A DNA stretch of 64,000 bases from Prorocentrum cordatum (GCA_963575745.1 CAUYUJ010014327.1:896509-960508); one strand, 5' to 3'; counted from the stretch's first letter, positions 1 through 11,381 are shown. The notes: generated by a model from the sequence alone, not told the origin. Made by a program: numbers and translations.

Positions 1-199
1 CTACTACTACTACTACTACTACTACTAGTACTGCTACTACGACTACTACTACTAATACTACCACTACTACTACTGCTACTGCTACTACTACTACTACTAC
101 TACTACTACCACTACCACTGCTGCTACTAATACTAGTACTAATGCTACTACGAGTACTACTAGTACTAGTAGTAGTACTACTACTGCTAGTACTACTAG

Positions 200-232
<33 letters not shown>

Positions 233-302
233 CACTACCAATACTACTACGACTAACTACCTACGGCTACTACTAGTACTAGTAGTGCTACTACTACTGG
301 TG

Positions 303-342
<40 letters not shown>

Positions 343-346
343 CAAA

Positions 347-378
<32 letters not shown>

Positions 379-605
379 CAATACTACTACGACTAACTAC
401 CTACGGCTACTACTGCTACTGCTACTACTACTACTACTACTACTACTACCACTACTACTCGTACTACTACTATTACTACTTCTATTACTAAGACTACGAC
501 TACGACGACTAGTATTACTACTGCTGCTACTAATACTACTGCGACTACCACTATTATTATTGTTACGGACGCTACTACTATCATTACTGCTACTACGACT
601 ACTAT

Positions 606-641
<36 letters not shown>

Positions 642-713
642 GAGTACTACTACTACCACTGCTACGACTACTAGTGGTAGTACTACTACTACTACTACTG
701 CTGCTGCTGCTGG

Positions 714-777
<64 letters not shown>

Positions 778-794
778 GCTACTACTACTACTAG

Positions 795-827
<33 letters not shown>

Positions 828-1086
828 CACTACTACTACTAAGACGACGAATGCTACTACGACTGCTGAAACTACGGCCAGTTCTACCACTACTCCTACT
901 ACAACAACCAATACTACTATAACGTTTACGACGCGTGCTGCGTGTACGACTGCTGATACGACTACTACGATTACTACCGCTACTACTACCACTAACACTA
1001 TTACTTCTTCTACCACTACGATTGCTGCCAGCATTCTATTACGACTACGACTACGAAAACTACAACTGATACTACTACTACTACTG

Positions 1087-1117
<31 letters not shown>

Positions 1118-1145
1118 GGTTACTACTACTACTACTACCACTACT

Positions 1146-1188
<43 letters not shown>

Positions 1189-1412
1189 ATACTACTACTA
1201 CTTCTACTACTACTACTACTACTCCTACTAAGATCATTCCTACTACTACTACTACTACCACTACTACTGCTACAGATGCTACTACTACTACTACTACTAC
1301 TACTACCACTACTGTTACTGCTACTACGACTACTACTACTACTGCTGCTACTACTACTACTTCTACTACTACTGCGACTACGACTACTACTACTACTACT
1401 ACTACTACTACG

Positions 1413-1444
<32 letters not shown>

Positions 1445-1578
1445 AACTACTTCTACTTCTACAACTACTACAATCAATACTACTACGACGACGGCTACTA
1501 CTACCACTACTACCACTACGACGACTACTACTACTACTGCTACTACCTATATCTACTACTACTAATAATAATAATACA

Positions 1579-1613
<35 letters not shown>

Positions 1614-1649
1614 GACGACGACGACGACGACTAGTACTACTACTACGGT

Positions 1650-1682
<33 letters not shown>

Positions 1683-1700
1683 CACTACTACTTCTTCTAG

Positions 1701-1746
<46 letters not shown>

Positions 1747-1781
1747 GCTACTACTACTACTACTACTGCTACTACTAGTAC
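1..1781. repeat. Imperfect (CTA)n / (ACT)n microsatellite
   Basis: Nearly the whole stretch is CTA/ACT triplets, with scattered substitutions such as GCT, ACG, AGT and CCA. Open frames on both strands (poly-Leu, poly-Val, poly-Ser and poly-Thr) are translations of the triplet repeat and are not treated as genes. Confidence 0.95.
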
Positions 1782-1975
1782 GGCAAGTTCGTTTCTTGCC
1801 GACCCCAGCGTTGGTTTTTGACACCGCAGGGATCGTTCAACCTTGAACGATCGGCCGCTGCCGCAACGTCCGATCGTTCAACATCGATCGATTCTGGGTC
1901 GCCGGCGGCGTTCAACCTTGAACGTCCGCGCTGGGGTCGCCGCTGGTCGACACGACGCAAACCTACCGTACTAGT
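1782..1975. other. Non-repetitive island with two GTTCAA palindromes
   Basis: A unique GC-richer stretch between two CTA arrays. It holds a 22-bp perfect inverted repeat, GATCGTTCAA-CC-TTGAACGATC, at 1831-1852 and a shorter version, CGTTCAACCTTGAACG, at 1909-1924. A third CGATCGTTCAACA half-site lies at about 1871. No coding sequence is recognised. Confidence 0.6.
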
Positions 1976-2157
<182 letters not shown>

Positions 2158-2572
2158 TACATGGGCTCGTCAGACATTATCGGCAAGCCCGAGACCCAGC
2201 GAAATCAAATGTTCAAGTTGCCCGACCTCTGAGCTTGGGTTCCCCTTTGGCCGCCCGAGTGGGTACGATGCCCAACAACACATAAGGTCTAAAACCGACA
2301 GGGTCCGCTGTTGGGCAGTCGGCCTTCTGTCTCAAATGGACAACGTCCGCACCAGCACTGACAGCAGGTCCTGTTTAAATTACCCTGGCGACGTACCCAA
2401 CCCCTGCGCAAACACGGGGCGCAACTAGTTTAGGACACTTTATAAGGGGGGCGATGACGGAGCGAGGGTTACATATGTCTGCAGACGGAATTCGGGAGAC
2501 TCGCAGGAAACTGGCTTCAGGACAAGGACTAGATAAAGCTGATTAGTTGCAATCCCTGAGCAACCCTAGCCA
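2158..2572. other. Unique spacer, nothing recognised
   Basis: Mixed-composition DNA between the CTA array and the 101-bp satellite. I see no repeat, coding signal or RNA gene in it. Confidence 0.5.
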
Positions 2573-4612
2573 CTTCGAAAGCGGGGATCTCAGATCGCAG
2601 CCCCCCAGGGATGGCGAGGTCTAATTTGGGTCCGCCCGTGGCGTCACTGTGCTGGGCCCCCCAGCAGGCCTCGAAAGTGGCGACAGTTTCACAGATCGCA
2701 GCCCCCCAGGGATGGCGAGGTCTAATTTGAATCCGCCCGTGGCGTCACTGTGCTGGGCCCCCCAGCAGGCCTCGAAAGTGGCGACAGTTTCACAGATCGC
2801 AGCCCCCCAGGGATGGCGAGGTCTAATTTGGGTCCGCGCGTGGCGTCACTGTGCTGGCCCCCCCAGCAGGCCTCGAAAGTGGCGACAGTTTCACAGATCG
2901 CAGCTCCCCAGGGATGGCGAGGTCTAATTTGGGTCCGCCCGTGGCGTCACTGTGCTGGGCCCCCCCAGCAGGCCTCGAAAGTGGCGACAGTTTCACAGAT
3001 CGCAGCCCCCCAGGGATGGCGAGGTCTAATTTGGGTCCGCCCGTGGCGTCACTGTGCTGGGCTCGGACAGTTTCCAGATCGCAGCCCCCAGGATGGCGAG
3101 GTCCTGGCGTCACTGTGCTGGGCCCCCCAGCAGGCCTCGAAAGTGCCGACAGTTTCACAGATCGCGACGAGGTCCCGCCACTGTGCTGATCGAAAATGCC
3201 GGCAGTTTCACAGATCGCAGCCCCCCAGGGATGGCGAGGTCTAATTTGAATCCGCCGTCCCTCACTGTGCTGGGCCCCCCAGCAGGCCTCGAAAATGGCG
3301 ACAGTTTCGCAGATCGCAGCCCCCCAGGGATGGCGAGGTCTAATTTGAATCTGCGCGTGGCCCTCACTGTGCTGGGCCCCCCAGCAGGCCTCGAAAATGG
3401 CGACAGTTTCGCAGATCGCAGCCCCCCAGGGATGGCGAGGTCTAATTTGAATCCGCGCGTGGCCCTCACTGGGCTGGGCCCCCCAGCAGGCCTCGAAAAT
3501 GGCGACAGTTTCGCAGATCGCAGCCTCCCCAGGGATGGCGAGGTCTAATTTGAATCCGCGCGTGGCCCTCACTGTGCTGGCCCCCCAGCAGGCCTCGAAA
3601 GTGGCGACAGTTTCACAGATCGCAGCCCCCCAGGGATGGCGAGGTCTAATTTGAATCTGCGCTCGCCCTCACTGTGCTGGGCCCCCCAGCAGGCCTCGAA
3701 AGTGGCGACAGTTTCACAGATCGCAGCCCCCCAGGGATGGCGAGGTCTAATTTGAATCCGCGCGTGGCGTCACTGTGCTGGGCCCCCCAGCAGGCCTCGA
3801 AAGTGGCGCAGTTTCACAAGATCGCAGCCCCCCAGGATGGCGAGGTCTAATTTGTTTCGGCCTCACTGTGCTGGGCCCCCCAGCAGGCCTCGAAAATGCG
3901 GGCAGTTTTTTCACAGCTCGCAGCCCCCCAGGGATGGCGAGGTCTAATTTGAATCCGCGCGTCGCCCTCACTGTGCTGGGCCCCCAGCAGGCCTCGAAAA
4001 TGGCGACAGTTTCACAGATCGCAGCCCCCCAGGGATGGCGAGTTCTAATTTGAATCTGCGCGTGGCCTCACTGTGCTGGGCCCCCCAGCAGGCCTCGAAA
4101 TGGCGCAGTTTCACAGATCGCAGCCCCCCAGGGATGGCGAGGTCTTTTGAATCCGCGTCGTACCCTCTGTGCTGGCCCCCCAGCAGCCCTCGAAAGTGGC
4201 GACAGTTTCACAGATCGCAGCCCCCCAGGGATGGCGAGGTCCTGTGCTGGGCCCCCCAGCAGGCCTCGAAAGTGGCGACAGTTTCACAGATCGCAGCCCC
4301 CCAGGGATGGCGAGGTCTAATTTGAATCTGCGCGTGGCCCTCACTGTGCTGGGCCCCCCAGCAGGCCTCGAAAATGGCGACAGTTTCACAGATCGCAGCC
4401 CCCCAGGGATGGCGAGGTCTAACTTGAATCTGCGCGTCGCCCTCACTTTGCTGGGCCCCCCAGCAGGCCTCGAAAATGGCGACAGTTTCACAGATCGCAG
4501 CCCCCCCAGGGATGGCGAGGTCTAATTTGAATCTGCGCGGGGCCCTCACTTTGCTGGGCCCCCCAGCAGGCTTCGAAAATGGCGACAGTTTCACAGATCG
4601 CACCCCCCCGCA
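2573..4612 (+). repeat. 101-bp satellite array, copy 1 (plus orientation, about 20 units)
   Basis: Head-to-tail units whose CAGATCGCAGCC box recurs at 2591, 2692 and 2793, a spacing of exactly 101 bp. Each unit carries CCTCGAAAGTGGCGACAG, then CAGATCGCAGCCCCCCAGGG, then GATGGCGAGGTCTAATTTG, and most end with GCTGGG-CCC-CCCAGC, a 6-bp stem with a 3-nt loop. Units at about 3060-3200, 3830-3930 and 4100-4250 are shortened. Because 101 is not a multiple of three, the reading frame shifts at every unit, which argues against coding. The same family occurs inverted at 38905-40112 and 40388-41965. Confidence 0.95.
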
Positions 4613-4720
4613 GGCAAGACAGGAAGAGGCAGGGAGGGAGGGAGGGAGGAGGAAGGAAGGAGTGGAGACCACACTGCTCTGTTCAAAACAAATGCCCAAC
4701 CAAGGAGGGTTGAGAAACAA
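4613..4720 (+). repeat. Conserved 3' tail of the 101-bp satellite element, copy 1
   Basis: Directly after the array comes a purine-rich tract (GGGAGG-type, 4620-4660), then a block with CACTGCTCTGTTCAAAACAA and a hairpin CAACC (4697-4701) / GGTTG (4708-4712), then GAGAAA. The same order appears next to the other two arrays (38742-38880 and 40281-40387, reverse strand). Similarity stops just past the hairpin, so the tail probably marks one end of a defined element. Confidence 0.8.
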
Positions 4721-5419
4721 ACCAGGAATGCTGTCGGCCTTTGTACCCAATTTCTCTCCGTACCCATATCGATCGTCCCGAACATCTTGGGTCTTATGGT
4801 TCCCCAACCTCTAAGCTTGGCCTCCCCGGGCCGCCGCCAGCAGCAGCCCCAACGCCGGCGCTTTCCGAGCCGCGCCCGCCATGGCGTAGCCCACACGCGC
4901 CCGCGCGCATGGCGCGGGCCGCCGCGCTGCCGCCCCGCGGGCGCGCACCGGACGCCTCGAGGCGGCCCCCAAGCTCAGACGGCTGCCGCGCCTCGCTTCC
5001 AGAGATCTGACAAATCATCATCATCATCATCATCATCAGCATCATCATCATCATCGTCATCGTCATCACCATCATCGAGCGTTGACAAGTCGCACTCTGG
5101 ACCGATCGACTTATCTGGGCTGCAAAAACAGCATTAACTGACGTCTAGATGTCGCGGTCCAGCAGCTCGTTTTGGGGAACAAAGCAACGACTCTCATAAG
5201 AAACACCTTGATGACCGAAGCAATTTCGCAAGCGAACTAAGGAAGGAATCGAACAGGGCAGGGCTCTCTGATAAACGCCCAAGGCCGCTTAGGAAACGCC
5301 AGTGATCGCGGTCGGGGTGCTGTTTCCTCCCACGATTGCTCTCGCCCCCCCCCAAAAAAGGAACTCGACTCTTCATGTCAAGGTCCATTTGTTCTTTTTG
5401 GCCCTCGTGGGCGTGGAAG
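4721..5419. other. Unique GC-rich spacer with a short (CAT)n tract
   Basis: 4810-5000 is very GC-rich. A CAT/CGT microsatellite lies at about 5010-5077. The remainder is unique sequence without a recognised gene. Confidence 0.5.
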
Positions 5420-5651
5420 GCAAAAGCCGGGTCGGGCGAAAGGGGGGGATAATTAGCAAAGGGGGGGGGGGAGAATCAGCTCACGTAGATGATTTTCCCG
5501 GCGCCTCCCGGCGCCGGGAGGCGCCCATGCGCCGGGAGGCGCCCATGTATCGAGGAGTGGGCCCGGCGGAGGGGCCGAAACAAGCTGCATGCAGCAGACT
5601 TCGTAACCCCCCCTTTCCCAATCCCCCCCTTTCGCTCGGCCCGAAAAAGCC
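5420..5651. mobile_element. MITE-like element copy 1 with long TIRs and a 9-bp target duplication
   Basis: The element spans about 5429-5642. Its left end starts GGGTCGGGCGAAAGGGGGG and its right end, read on the reverse strand, starts GGGCCGAGCGAAAGGGGGG. The inverted similarity continues inward for roughly 50-60 bp. The flanks are GCAAAAGCC (5420-5428) and GAAAAAGCC (5643-5651), an 8/9 match. The centre is palindromic CGGCGCCGGGAGGCGCC. A second copy is at 25972-26163. A 9-bp duplication and long TIRs are typical of Mutator-type MITEs; that class assignment is inference. No transposase is present. Confidence 0.75.
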
Positions 5652-7290
5652 AATCGTGCCCGCTCGCGCGGAGTCCGCTCGGGGAGCGCCAGGGCCCGGC
5701 GGGCCGCCGCGCGCGCCGTGGCGCTGCGGGCGCCGCGCGTGCAGGGCGGGGGCGCCTGGCGCGGTGGTCTTCGCACTGTCGCGCTGCGCCTCTTCCGCTG
5801 GGTCCCTAAGGCATGCTTCAAGACCGCGCTTTTGTTCGCAGGACCGTCGAGCGCGAGGACAAGCCGCGGTTCTCAATTTTCTTCGGCAGGACAACAAACA
5901 GATGCTGGCTTCATCCCCCAAACAATGCTTGAAACTTACACGGGCGAACCTCGCCGAACTGGATCTCAGGGGCCGCGTTCTTTGCCTCTCTGTTGTTCAA
6001 ATCTTCTCGGGCCCCCAGAATTAAAAAATCCCCCCCCCACTGCCTCTGGGGACAATGCAAACGTACTGGCACCGCTGCCCCCAGGACCTTGTCCAGGGGC
6101 GAGCTCGGAATGGAGCGTTCCTGAAAGTCCTTTCCGTAGCGCCGATGCCTTTCCGGAACGAGAAACGGCACCAAACCAGGAGTCGTGGAGGCATTGCGGG
6201 TGTCATGACAATGTTGAGTTAAAGTGTGCTTAAAATGTTTGACACATGATTACAACATGGTAAACATATCTTGTTTTACATTTTTATGGCATGTATAAAA
6301 CATTATTTAGACACCTGGTAAGTATTTGGCAACGTGCTTCCTCTCGATTGATCGTCGTCCACAAGGGAAGCACAGATCCGGGTCAGCACAAACCCTGATC
6401 GGCCAGGACCTCGTCGCGAGGCCCCGCCAAGCGCTTGCAATGGCTACCCGAGCCTGGGCCAGCAAAGGGCGAACAAAACGGGGGATCGGCTCCGCGTGGC
6501 TCCCAGACAAGGGTTCGCGCCGACGGCCCCCGAAATCGTGGCGCCCAGGCGCTTTGAAGGCAGCATGCGGCCCTCTCGGAAGCTTCTTCGGGGCCTCGCG
6601 GGGGCCGCTCTGGGGATCCATCTGGGTTCTTTTTTGGTGGGCCCGCTGGCGGCCTCGGGGGCCTGCTTGGGGCGGAGTCTGTTCTGGGAGAACAACGAGC
6701 CGACGCCAGCACGAAGAAAAGACCCCTTCCGAGAAATTCTGACTTGCGTCAGGGCCAACGCGACCCCCCGCCCTGGCCAGAGGAAACGCAAAGCGGCCGG
6801 AGATGGATGGGGGAACGGGGACGTCGCGCAGCAGGTAGGAGGGCGAGCAGGAAACAAAAGTGCATGCGAGAAGCGAAACTGGCGGGCGCTTTCGGGAGAG
6901 GCACGGGAGACGAAGAATAATGCGGCATCCGACATGACCAAAGCCTCGCCCCCCCCACAGCCGCCCCCCCTCACGCTTCCCCCCGCCCGCTCGCCCCCCT
7001 CATATACAATTACTCAATATGAATACTACTCTCCCTTTTCCCCTGATGGCGTCCTGGGAGTAGTAGACCCCCCCCCCCCCGCATACTGCTTTTTACACAC
7101 AGGATTCCCGGGAGTTGGGTTTTCGCCTGCGTGTTTTTCGAAATGCTGCTCTCGCTGAGGCGCCGGCCTCATTTCTGCTCCCGAATCGTTCCGAATCGTG
7201 CTCCCGCTGCAACGTGGGCCTCATTCTCGGATCGGTGTTTTGCCTCCGTCGTTCAGGATGGCGTTCTCGCCCCAGCGCGGGCCTCTTTCT
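5652..7290. other. Unique GC-rich spacer, no supported gene
   Basis: Several open frames of 60-220 codons overlap on both strands, as expected for stop-poor GC-rich DNA, and none shows a recognisable domain. An AT-richer patch lies at 6225-6320. Bases 6324-6364 match 27082-27122 at 35 of 41 positions. Confidence 0.4.
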
Positions 7291-7660
7291 CGCGCGCCCA
7301 TCCGCCCGCCACCACCGCGCCGCACCACGCCCCGCCCCGCCGCACGCACACGCACCGCCACTTCCACCCACCAACGCACGCACGCACGCGCGCGCACCAC
7401 CACCGCGCACCGCTACCACCACCGCACTACCCCACCCACCACCACCACGCTACACCGCGTCACACCACATCACACGCGCGCACACACAGACACACACGCA
7501 CGCACGCACACACAGACACATACACACGCACACACACAGACACACACACACACACCACCACCGCCACCACCACCACCGCCATCACGCACGTACGCACCTG
7601 GCCCACCACCAAACCACCAAGACGCCACACCACGTCACACCACAGCACACGCGCACACTA
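7291..7660. repeat. CA/CAC-rich microsatellite 5' of the retroelement
   Basis: ACACAC, CACGCACG and CACCAC runs. They are open in the frame of the downstream retroelement ORF, which is why that frame extends back to 7131. The His/Thr-rich translation is not considered part of the protein. Confidence 0.85.
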
Positions 7661-7673
7661 TTGGCGTGTTGGC

Positions 7674-10600
7674 ATGGCCCACGAGGCCGTCACCTGGCCA
7701 GAGGACCTGGGGCCGCGGCCACCCCGGCCGACAATCGACAAGATGAGGGATGTCTTCCGCTCATTCCCCGAGCAGACGGGCTCCTCGTTCGACGCCTTCT
7801 GCCCCAGGGACTTCGACGCCATGTCCGACATGGGGGTTGAGGCCCTGGTTGACCTCCTCATGCGCATCGAGGGCGAGTGCCAATGGCCGTCGTTCATAAC
7901 CAAACTCGTGTTCATCCCGAAGCGCGAGGGCGGCGTTCGCCCCATCGCGCTCCTGGCGGCTGTGGTGCGCGTCCACGGGCGGCTCCGCCGCCACGTGGCC
8001 GCCGAGTGGGAAGATTGCCACTCGCGCAGCTACTGGTGGGCCGCCAGCGGCAAGAGCTGCGACCGCGCCGTCTGGCAGCAGCAGGCGTGGTCCGAGTGGG
8101 TCCGGGCCCAGCAGAAGCTCCATCCTGACCAAGACTGGAGCTCGGCCACGGTCCTCCTGGACCTTTGGAAGGCTTTCGAACAGTGCCAGCACCACCATCT
8201 GGTGCGGGCCGCCATCGCCTACGGATTCCCCCTCTGGCTCCTGAAGCTCCAACTGCATCTTTACCGCCTGCCCAGGTCCCTCGTGCTAGAAGGGGCCGCC
8301 TCGGACCTGGTCGAGGCCGAGCAGACGGTGCTGGCGGGCGACGCCTTCGCCACCACCTTCCTGAAGGTCCTCCTGATAGGCCCCATGGACGCCATCGCCA
8401 CCGCGGTGGCCACCGTCATGCCCTCCGTCGTCGTCGACGACGTGGTGATGCAGCGGGTTGGCGGAGCGTCGCGCGTGGTGGCCGACCTCGCCAGATGCGT
8501 GAAGCTCCTGGTCAAAGCCCTGCGCAGGGTCGACATCTTCGTGGCGGCCAAGAAATCCATGGCGGTCGCCACCACGCCGGCTGTCAGGAACGCCCTGGAG
8601 CGGAACCTCTCCAGCGTGTGCGGGGTCAGGGGCAAGGGCACCGTGCGCAACCTCGGCATCGACCACTCTGAGGGCAAGCGGGCCGTCCAGGTGGTTAGGA
8701 ACGACAGGCTGGCGGCCTCCCGCCGCAGGCTAGGCCGGGTGCGCATGCTGCTCGGCAAAAGCACCCGGAGGCGCGCGGCGGCACGCGTCGCCAAGATGGG
8801 CTTGGAGGCCAGCTACACCTACGGCGCCAACGTCACGGGCTTCAACGAGGCACAGCTCGACCAGGCTCGGGCGATCGCCTTCAGGTCCGTGGAGATCCGG
8901 CCAGCGGGCAAGTCCCGCACGGCCGCTTTGATGGCCACAGGGCAGTGCTATGACCCCATATTCAAGACGACCATCGCGCCGCTCCACACGTTGGCGAGGG
9001 CTGTCTGGGAGCAGTGGCTGCCCAGGCATGTGCTGGAGTTGGCCTTCTCCATTGCGGCCGACTCAGTTTCCACGTGGGCGCAGGTGACGGGGCCTTTGGG
9101 CGCTGCGTACATGACGCTGAACGTGGGATGGTCGGCCTCCACGCTGACCGATTGGATGCAGCACGACGGCGCCGCCTACGACATCGACGCTTTCTCCCCT
9201 TGGTACCTGAAGCGCGCCCTGGAGCGCAGCTGCGAGGCCTGGCAAGTGTCGCAGATCTCCAAGCACTTCCCTTGGGTCTCGGGCTCCATCTTTGGAGGCC
9301 AGGTGCGCAGGTGGATCAACTCTGGTAAGGGCTCTTCGGACAAAGCGAGATGGTGGCCCGCGCTATCCTGGCAGCAACGGGGCTACATCCGCTCGGTCTT
9401 CGTCAACGGCCAGTGGACCAATGCCCGCAAGTACCACAACGTGCCCTCTTACGCTGATTCGCCCTTCTGCTCGGCGTGCCCGTCAGAGGAGGGATCCCTG
9501 TGGCATCGCCACACGGGTTGTGCCGGTCAGTGGGGCGGCCTGGAGCTGCCAGCGGCGATGCGCTTGCTCAAAAGGCACAGCAACAATGAGGTGATCCAGG
9601 CGCTCGTCGAAAGGCTCACCTTCAGCGTCCCCAGCACCAGCTGGCGCCCCCCTGCAGGGGGCCTGTTCGACCACGTTGTCTGGTGCTACGGTACCTCGGG
9701 CGACCCGTTCTACAGCGGCGACCTCTTCGTGGACGGCACCTGCTTCGAGGCCTCGGGCAACGGCGGCACCGTCTCGGGGTGCGCGGTCATCAGGCTCCCC
9801 GAGAGCCGTGGCGGTGCTGACCCAGGGCCGCGTTCGACGATCAAGGCCATTGGATCCCCTCTGATCGGGAGTTGGCAGTCCATCGACGGTGCGGAGCTCT
9901 TCGCCATCGCGCTCGCTCTGAGGCACACTATCCCGCCTCTGGCCATATACAGCGATTCGTCGTACGTCGTGGACGGGCTGCTCGTTCGCGGGCGCGCCGC
10001 GACCACGGCGGCCTCGGCGTCGTGGGCACACCTGTGGCGAGAGGTTTGGCGACTAATAGACGACGTGGGCGGCATCAATTCGCGGGGCCTCCAGATCTTC
10101 AAGATCAAAAGGCACGCGACCCTGCTGCACGTGCACCGCGGGCACCTTACGGCCTACCAGCGCCGCGGCAACATAGAGGCCGACAGGTGGGCACAGAAGG
10201 TTACGCATCCCTGGAGACTGCCCGCGGCGGACCGGCAGCGCCTGCTGAACGCCAGCACCATGCTCGACGGAGTGGCCCGATGGATTGGCCAAGCTGGCGC
10301 CGCCGCGGCCAGTGCGAGAGAGGACATAACCATCGGAGTGCGAAAAAAAGCGACTCCAAAGCAGGGGCTCACGCTCACGCAGCATAGCCTTGTACAGTTG
10401 GCCTCTGGCGTGATGCACTGCCCTGTGTGCCTCCGCTCTGCCCGCACTCCCGAGGCAAAAAGGGTTTTGTTTTACTCGAAGTGTGTTCCGAGGTGCGCCG
10501 CCTCAGGGGCTAAAAGACCCGCAGCATCGTCGGCTGCTGCTGCTCTTGCCCTGTCAGCCGCCGCTGCCTGCGCCGCGGCCGCATCGAGCAGCGAGAGCGG

Positions 10601-11099
10601 CTCCTCTGGAATAGCTGACGGGCGTGATGGCGAAGGGCGAAAGGAGCCCGCCACCCCGCGAGCCGCCGCCCGCAGCCGCAGCCCGCCTGCTGCGCCCGTC
10701 CCGCAGGCGCTGCCGCCTGCCTCATCTGCAGGTCCTGCTCCCTCCTCCGCTGGCGGATCCAGCCGCGTCGAGCCCCTTGTGGAGGAACCTGGGCCAGGCG
10801 CCATGGCTCCGAGGGCCGTGGTTGGGAGCGTCGGCGACGCGAGGACCGCCGCCGCCCCTGCCCCTCCCCCTCCGCCCCCTGGCCCCGACGGCGGCCATGT
10901 GATTCAGTGCGTGAACGGCTACCGCGTGTGCCGTCGTTGCTGTCTCTTCGCTCGCGAGGTCTTCGGAGCCGTCCGCGGCCTCGGGGGCGATTGTCTCGGG
11001 CCTGTCGGTGGGGCCGCCGGCCGTGAGCGCAACCGCCGCGCCAACAATATTCGTGCGGGCTGGCATCCCACGAAGAAGGGTGTCCGTCTACCGCAATGA
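7674..11099 (+). CDS. Retroelement polyprotein: reverse transcriptase, zinc finger, RNase H, C-terminal Cys motifs
   Basis: 1141 residues from the Met at 7674, chosen because everything upstream in frame is CA microsatellite. RT: motif A LLDLWKAFE with Asp163; motif B-like AGDAFATT; motif C VVVDDVV with Asp255-Asp256 in place of the usual YADD. Zinc finger between the domains: Cys599, Cys602, His611, His613, Cys616. RNase H: Asp687 (FVDGT), Glu741 (GAELFA), Asp761 (YSDSS) and Asp837 (EADRW), so all four acidic residues are kept. C-terminal Cys clusters: 916/919/937/941 and 1079/1086/1089/1090, separated by an Ala/Pro/Ser-rich low-complexity stretch. It would copy its own RNA into DNA and degrade the template. 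No APE-type endonuclease is seen, and the protein begins just before the RT fingers, suggesting 5' truncation or a missing upstream ORF. Confidence 0.85.
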   Translation: MAHEAVTWPEDLGPRPPRPTIDKMRDVFRSFPEQTGSSFDAFCPRDFDAMSDMGVEALVDLLMRIEGECQWPSFITKLVFIPKREGGVRPIALLAAVVRVHGRLRRHVAAEWEDCHSRSYWWAASGKSCDRAVWQQQAWSEWVRAQQKLHPDQDWSSATVLLDLWKAFEQCQHHHLVRAAIAYGFPLWLLKLQLHLYRLPRSLVLEGAASDLVEAEQTVLAGDAFATTFLKVLLIGPMDAIATAVATVMPSVVVDDVVMQRVGGASRVVADLARCVKLLVKALRRVDIFVAAKKSMAVATTPAVRNALERNLSSVCGVRGKGTVRNLGIDHSEGKRAVQVVRNDRLAASRRRLGRVRMLLGKSTRRRAAARVAKMGLEASYTYGANVTGFNEAQLDQARAIAFRSVEIRPAGKSRTAALMATGQCYDPIFKTTIAPLHTLARAVWEQWLPRHVLELAFSIAADSVSTWAQVTGPLGAAYMTLNVGWSASTLTDWMQHDGAAYDIDAFSPWYLKRALERSCEAWQVSQISKHFPWVSGSIFGGQVRRWINSGKGSSDKARWWPALSWQQRGYIRSVFVNGQWTNARKYHNVPSYADSPFCSACPSEEGSLWHRHTGCAGQWGGLELPAAMRLLKRHSNNEVIQALVERLTFSVPSTSWRPPAGGLFDHVVWCYGTSGDPFYSGDLFVDGTCFEASGNGGTVSGCAVIRLPESRGGADPGPRSTIKAIGSPLIGSWQSIDGAELFAIALALRHTIPPLAIYSDSSYVVDGLLVRGRAATTAASASWAHLWREVWRLIDDVGGINSRGLQIFKIKRHATLLHVHRGHLTAYQRRGNIEADRWAQKVTHPWRLPAADRQRLLNASTMLDGVARWIGQAGAAAASAREDITIGVRKKATPKQGLTLTQHSLVQLASGVMHCPVCLRSARTPEAKRVLFYSKCVPRCAASGAKRPAASSAAAALALSAAAACAAAASSSESGSSGIADGRDGEGRKEPATPRAAARSRSPPAAPVPQALPPASSAGPAPSSAGGSSRVEPLVEEPGPGAMAPRAVVGSVGDARTAAAPAPPPPPPGPDGGHVIQCVNGYRVCRRCCLFAREVFGAVRGLGGDCLGPVGGAAGRERNRRANNIRAGWHPTKKGVRLPQ

Positions 11100-11227
11100 C
11101 TGCGGCCCCAGCCGCCGCTCCTCGGGCGTGCTCGAGGGGCCGACTGCGCCACCGCCTTTCTTGTGATTATCTTGTATAATCTTCGGGGCTGAGTATTCTC
11201 GAATATTCTTGCCGCCGCAGTCCAACA

Positions 11228-11265
11228 GCTTGCGCAGCGCAAGCCGGGTCCCAGGTAAAAAAAAA
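11228..11265 (+). other. 3' stem-loop and A-run of the retroelement
   Basis: GCTTGCG-CAG-CGCAAGC (11228-11244) is a perfect 7-bp stem with a 3-nt loop. It lies 12 nt before nine adenines (11257-11265), after which the sequence becomes (CA)n. Some LINEs use a 3' stem-loop as the RT recognition site; that role here is inference. Confidence 0.6.
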
Positions 11266-11346
11266 CACACACACACATACACACCACCACCACCACCACA
11301 ACCACGCACACACGCACACTCGCGCACACACACACACACACACACA

Positions 11347-11381
<35 letters not shown>

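Larger units (their letters stand above)
7661..11265 (+). mobile_element. LINE-like non-LTR retroelement, probably 5'-truncated
   Basis: The unit comprises the RT/zinc-finger/RNase H frame (7674-11099), a short 3' untranslated part, a stem-loop at 11228-11244 and an A9 run at 11257-11265. No LTRs and no endonuclease domain are visible. Both flanks are CA-type microsatellite, so the target was probably a CA repeat, and any target duplication would be hidden within it. The open frame and clean A-run suggest a fairly recent insertion. A dead relative lies at 23560-25960 on the other strand. Confidence 0.75.

Noticed and set aside
2573-4612. CRISPR array
   Set aside because: Units are contiguous 101-bp satellites without unique spacers, and the context is eukaryotic.
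5302-7158. Several 100-240-codon frames upstream of the retroelement as an endonuclease ORF
   Set aside because: None shows endonuclease motifs; frames overlap on both strands and include MITE sequence.
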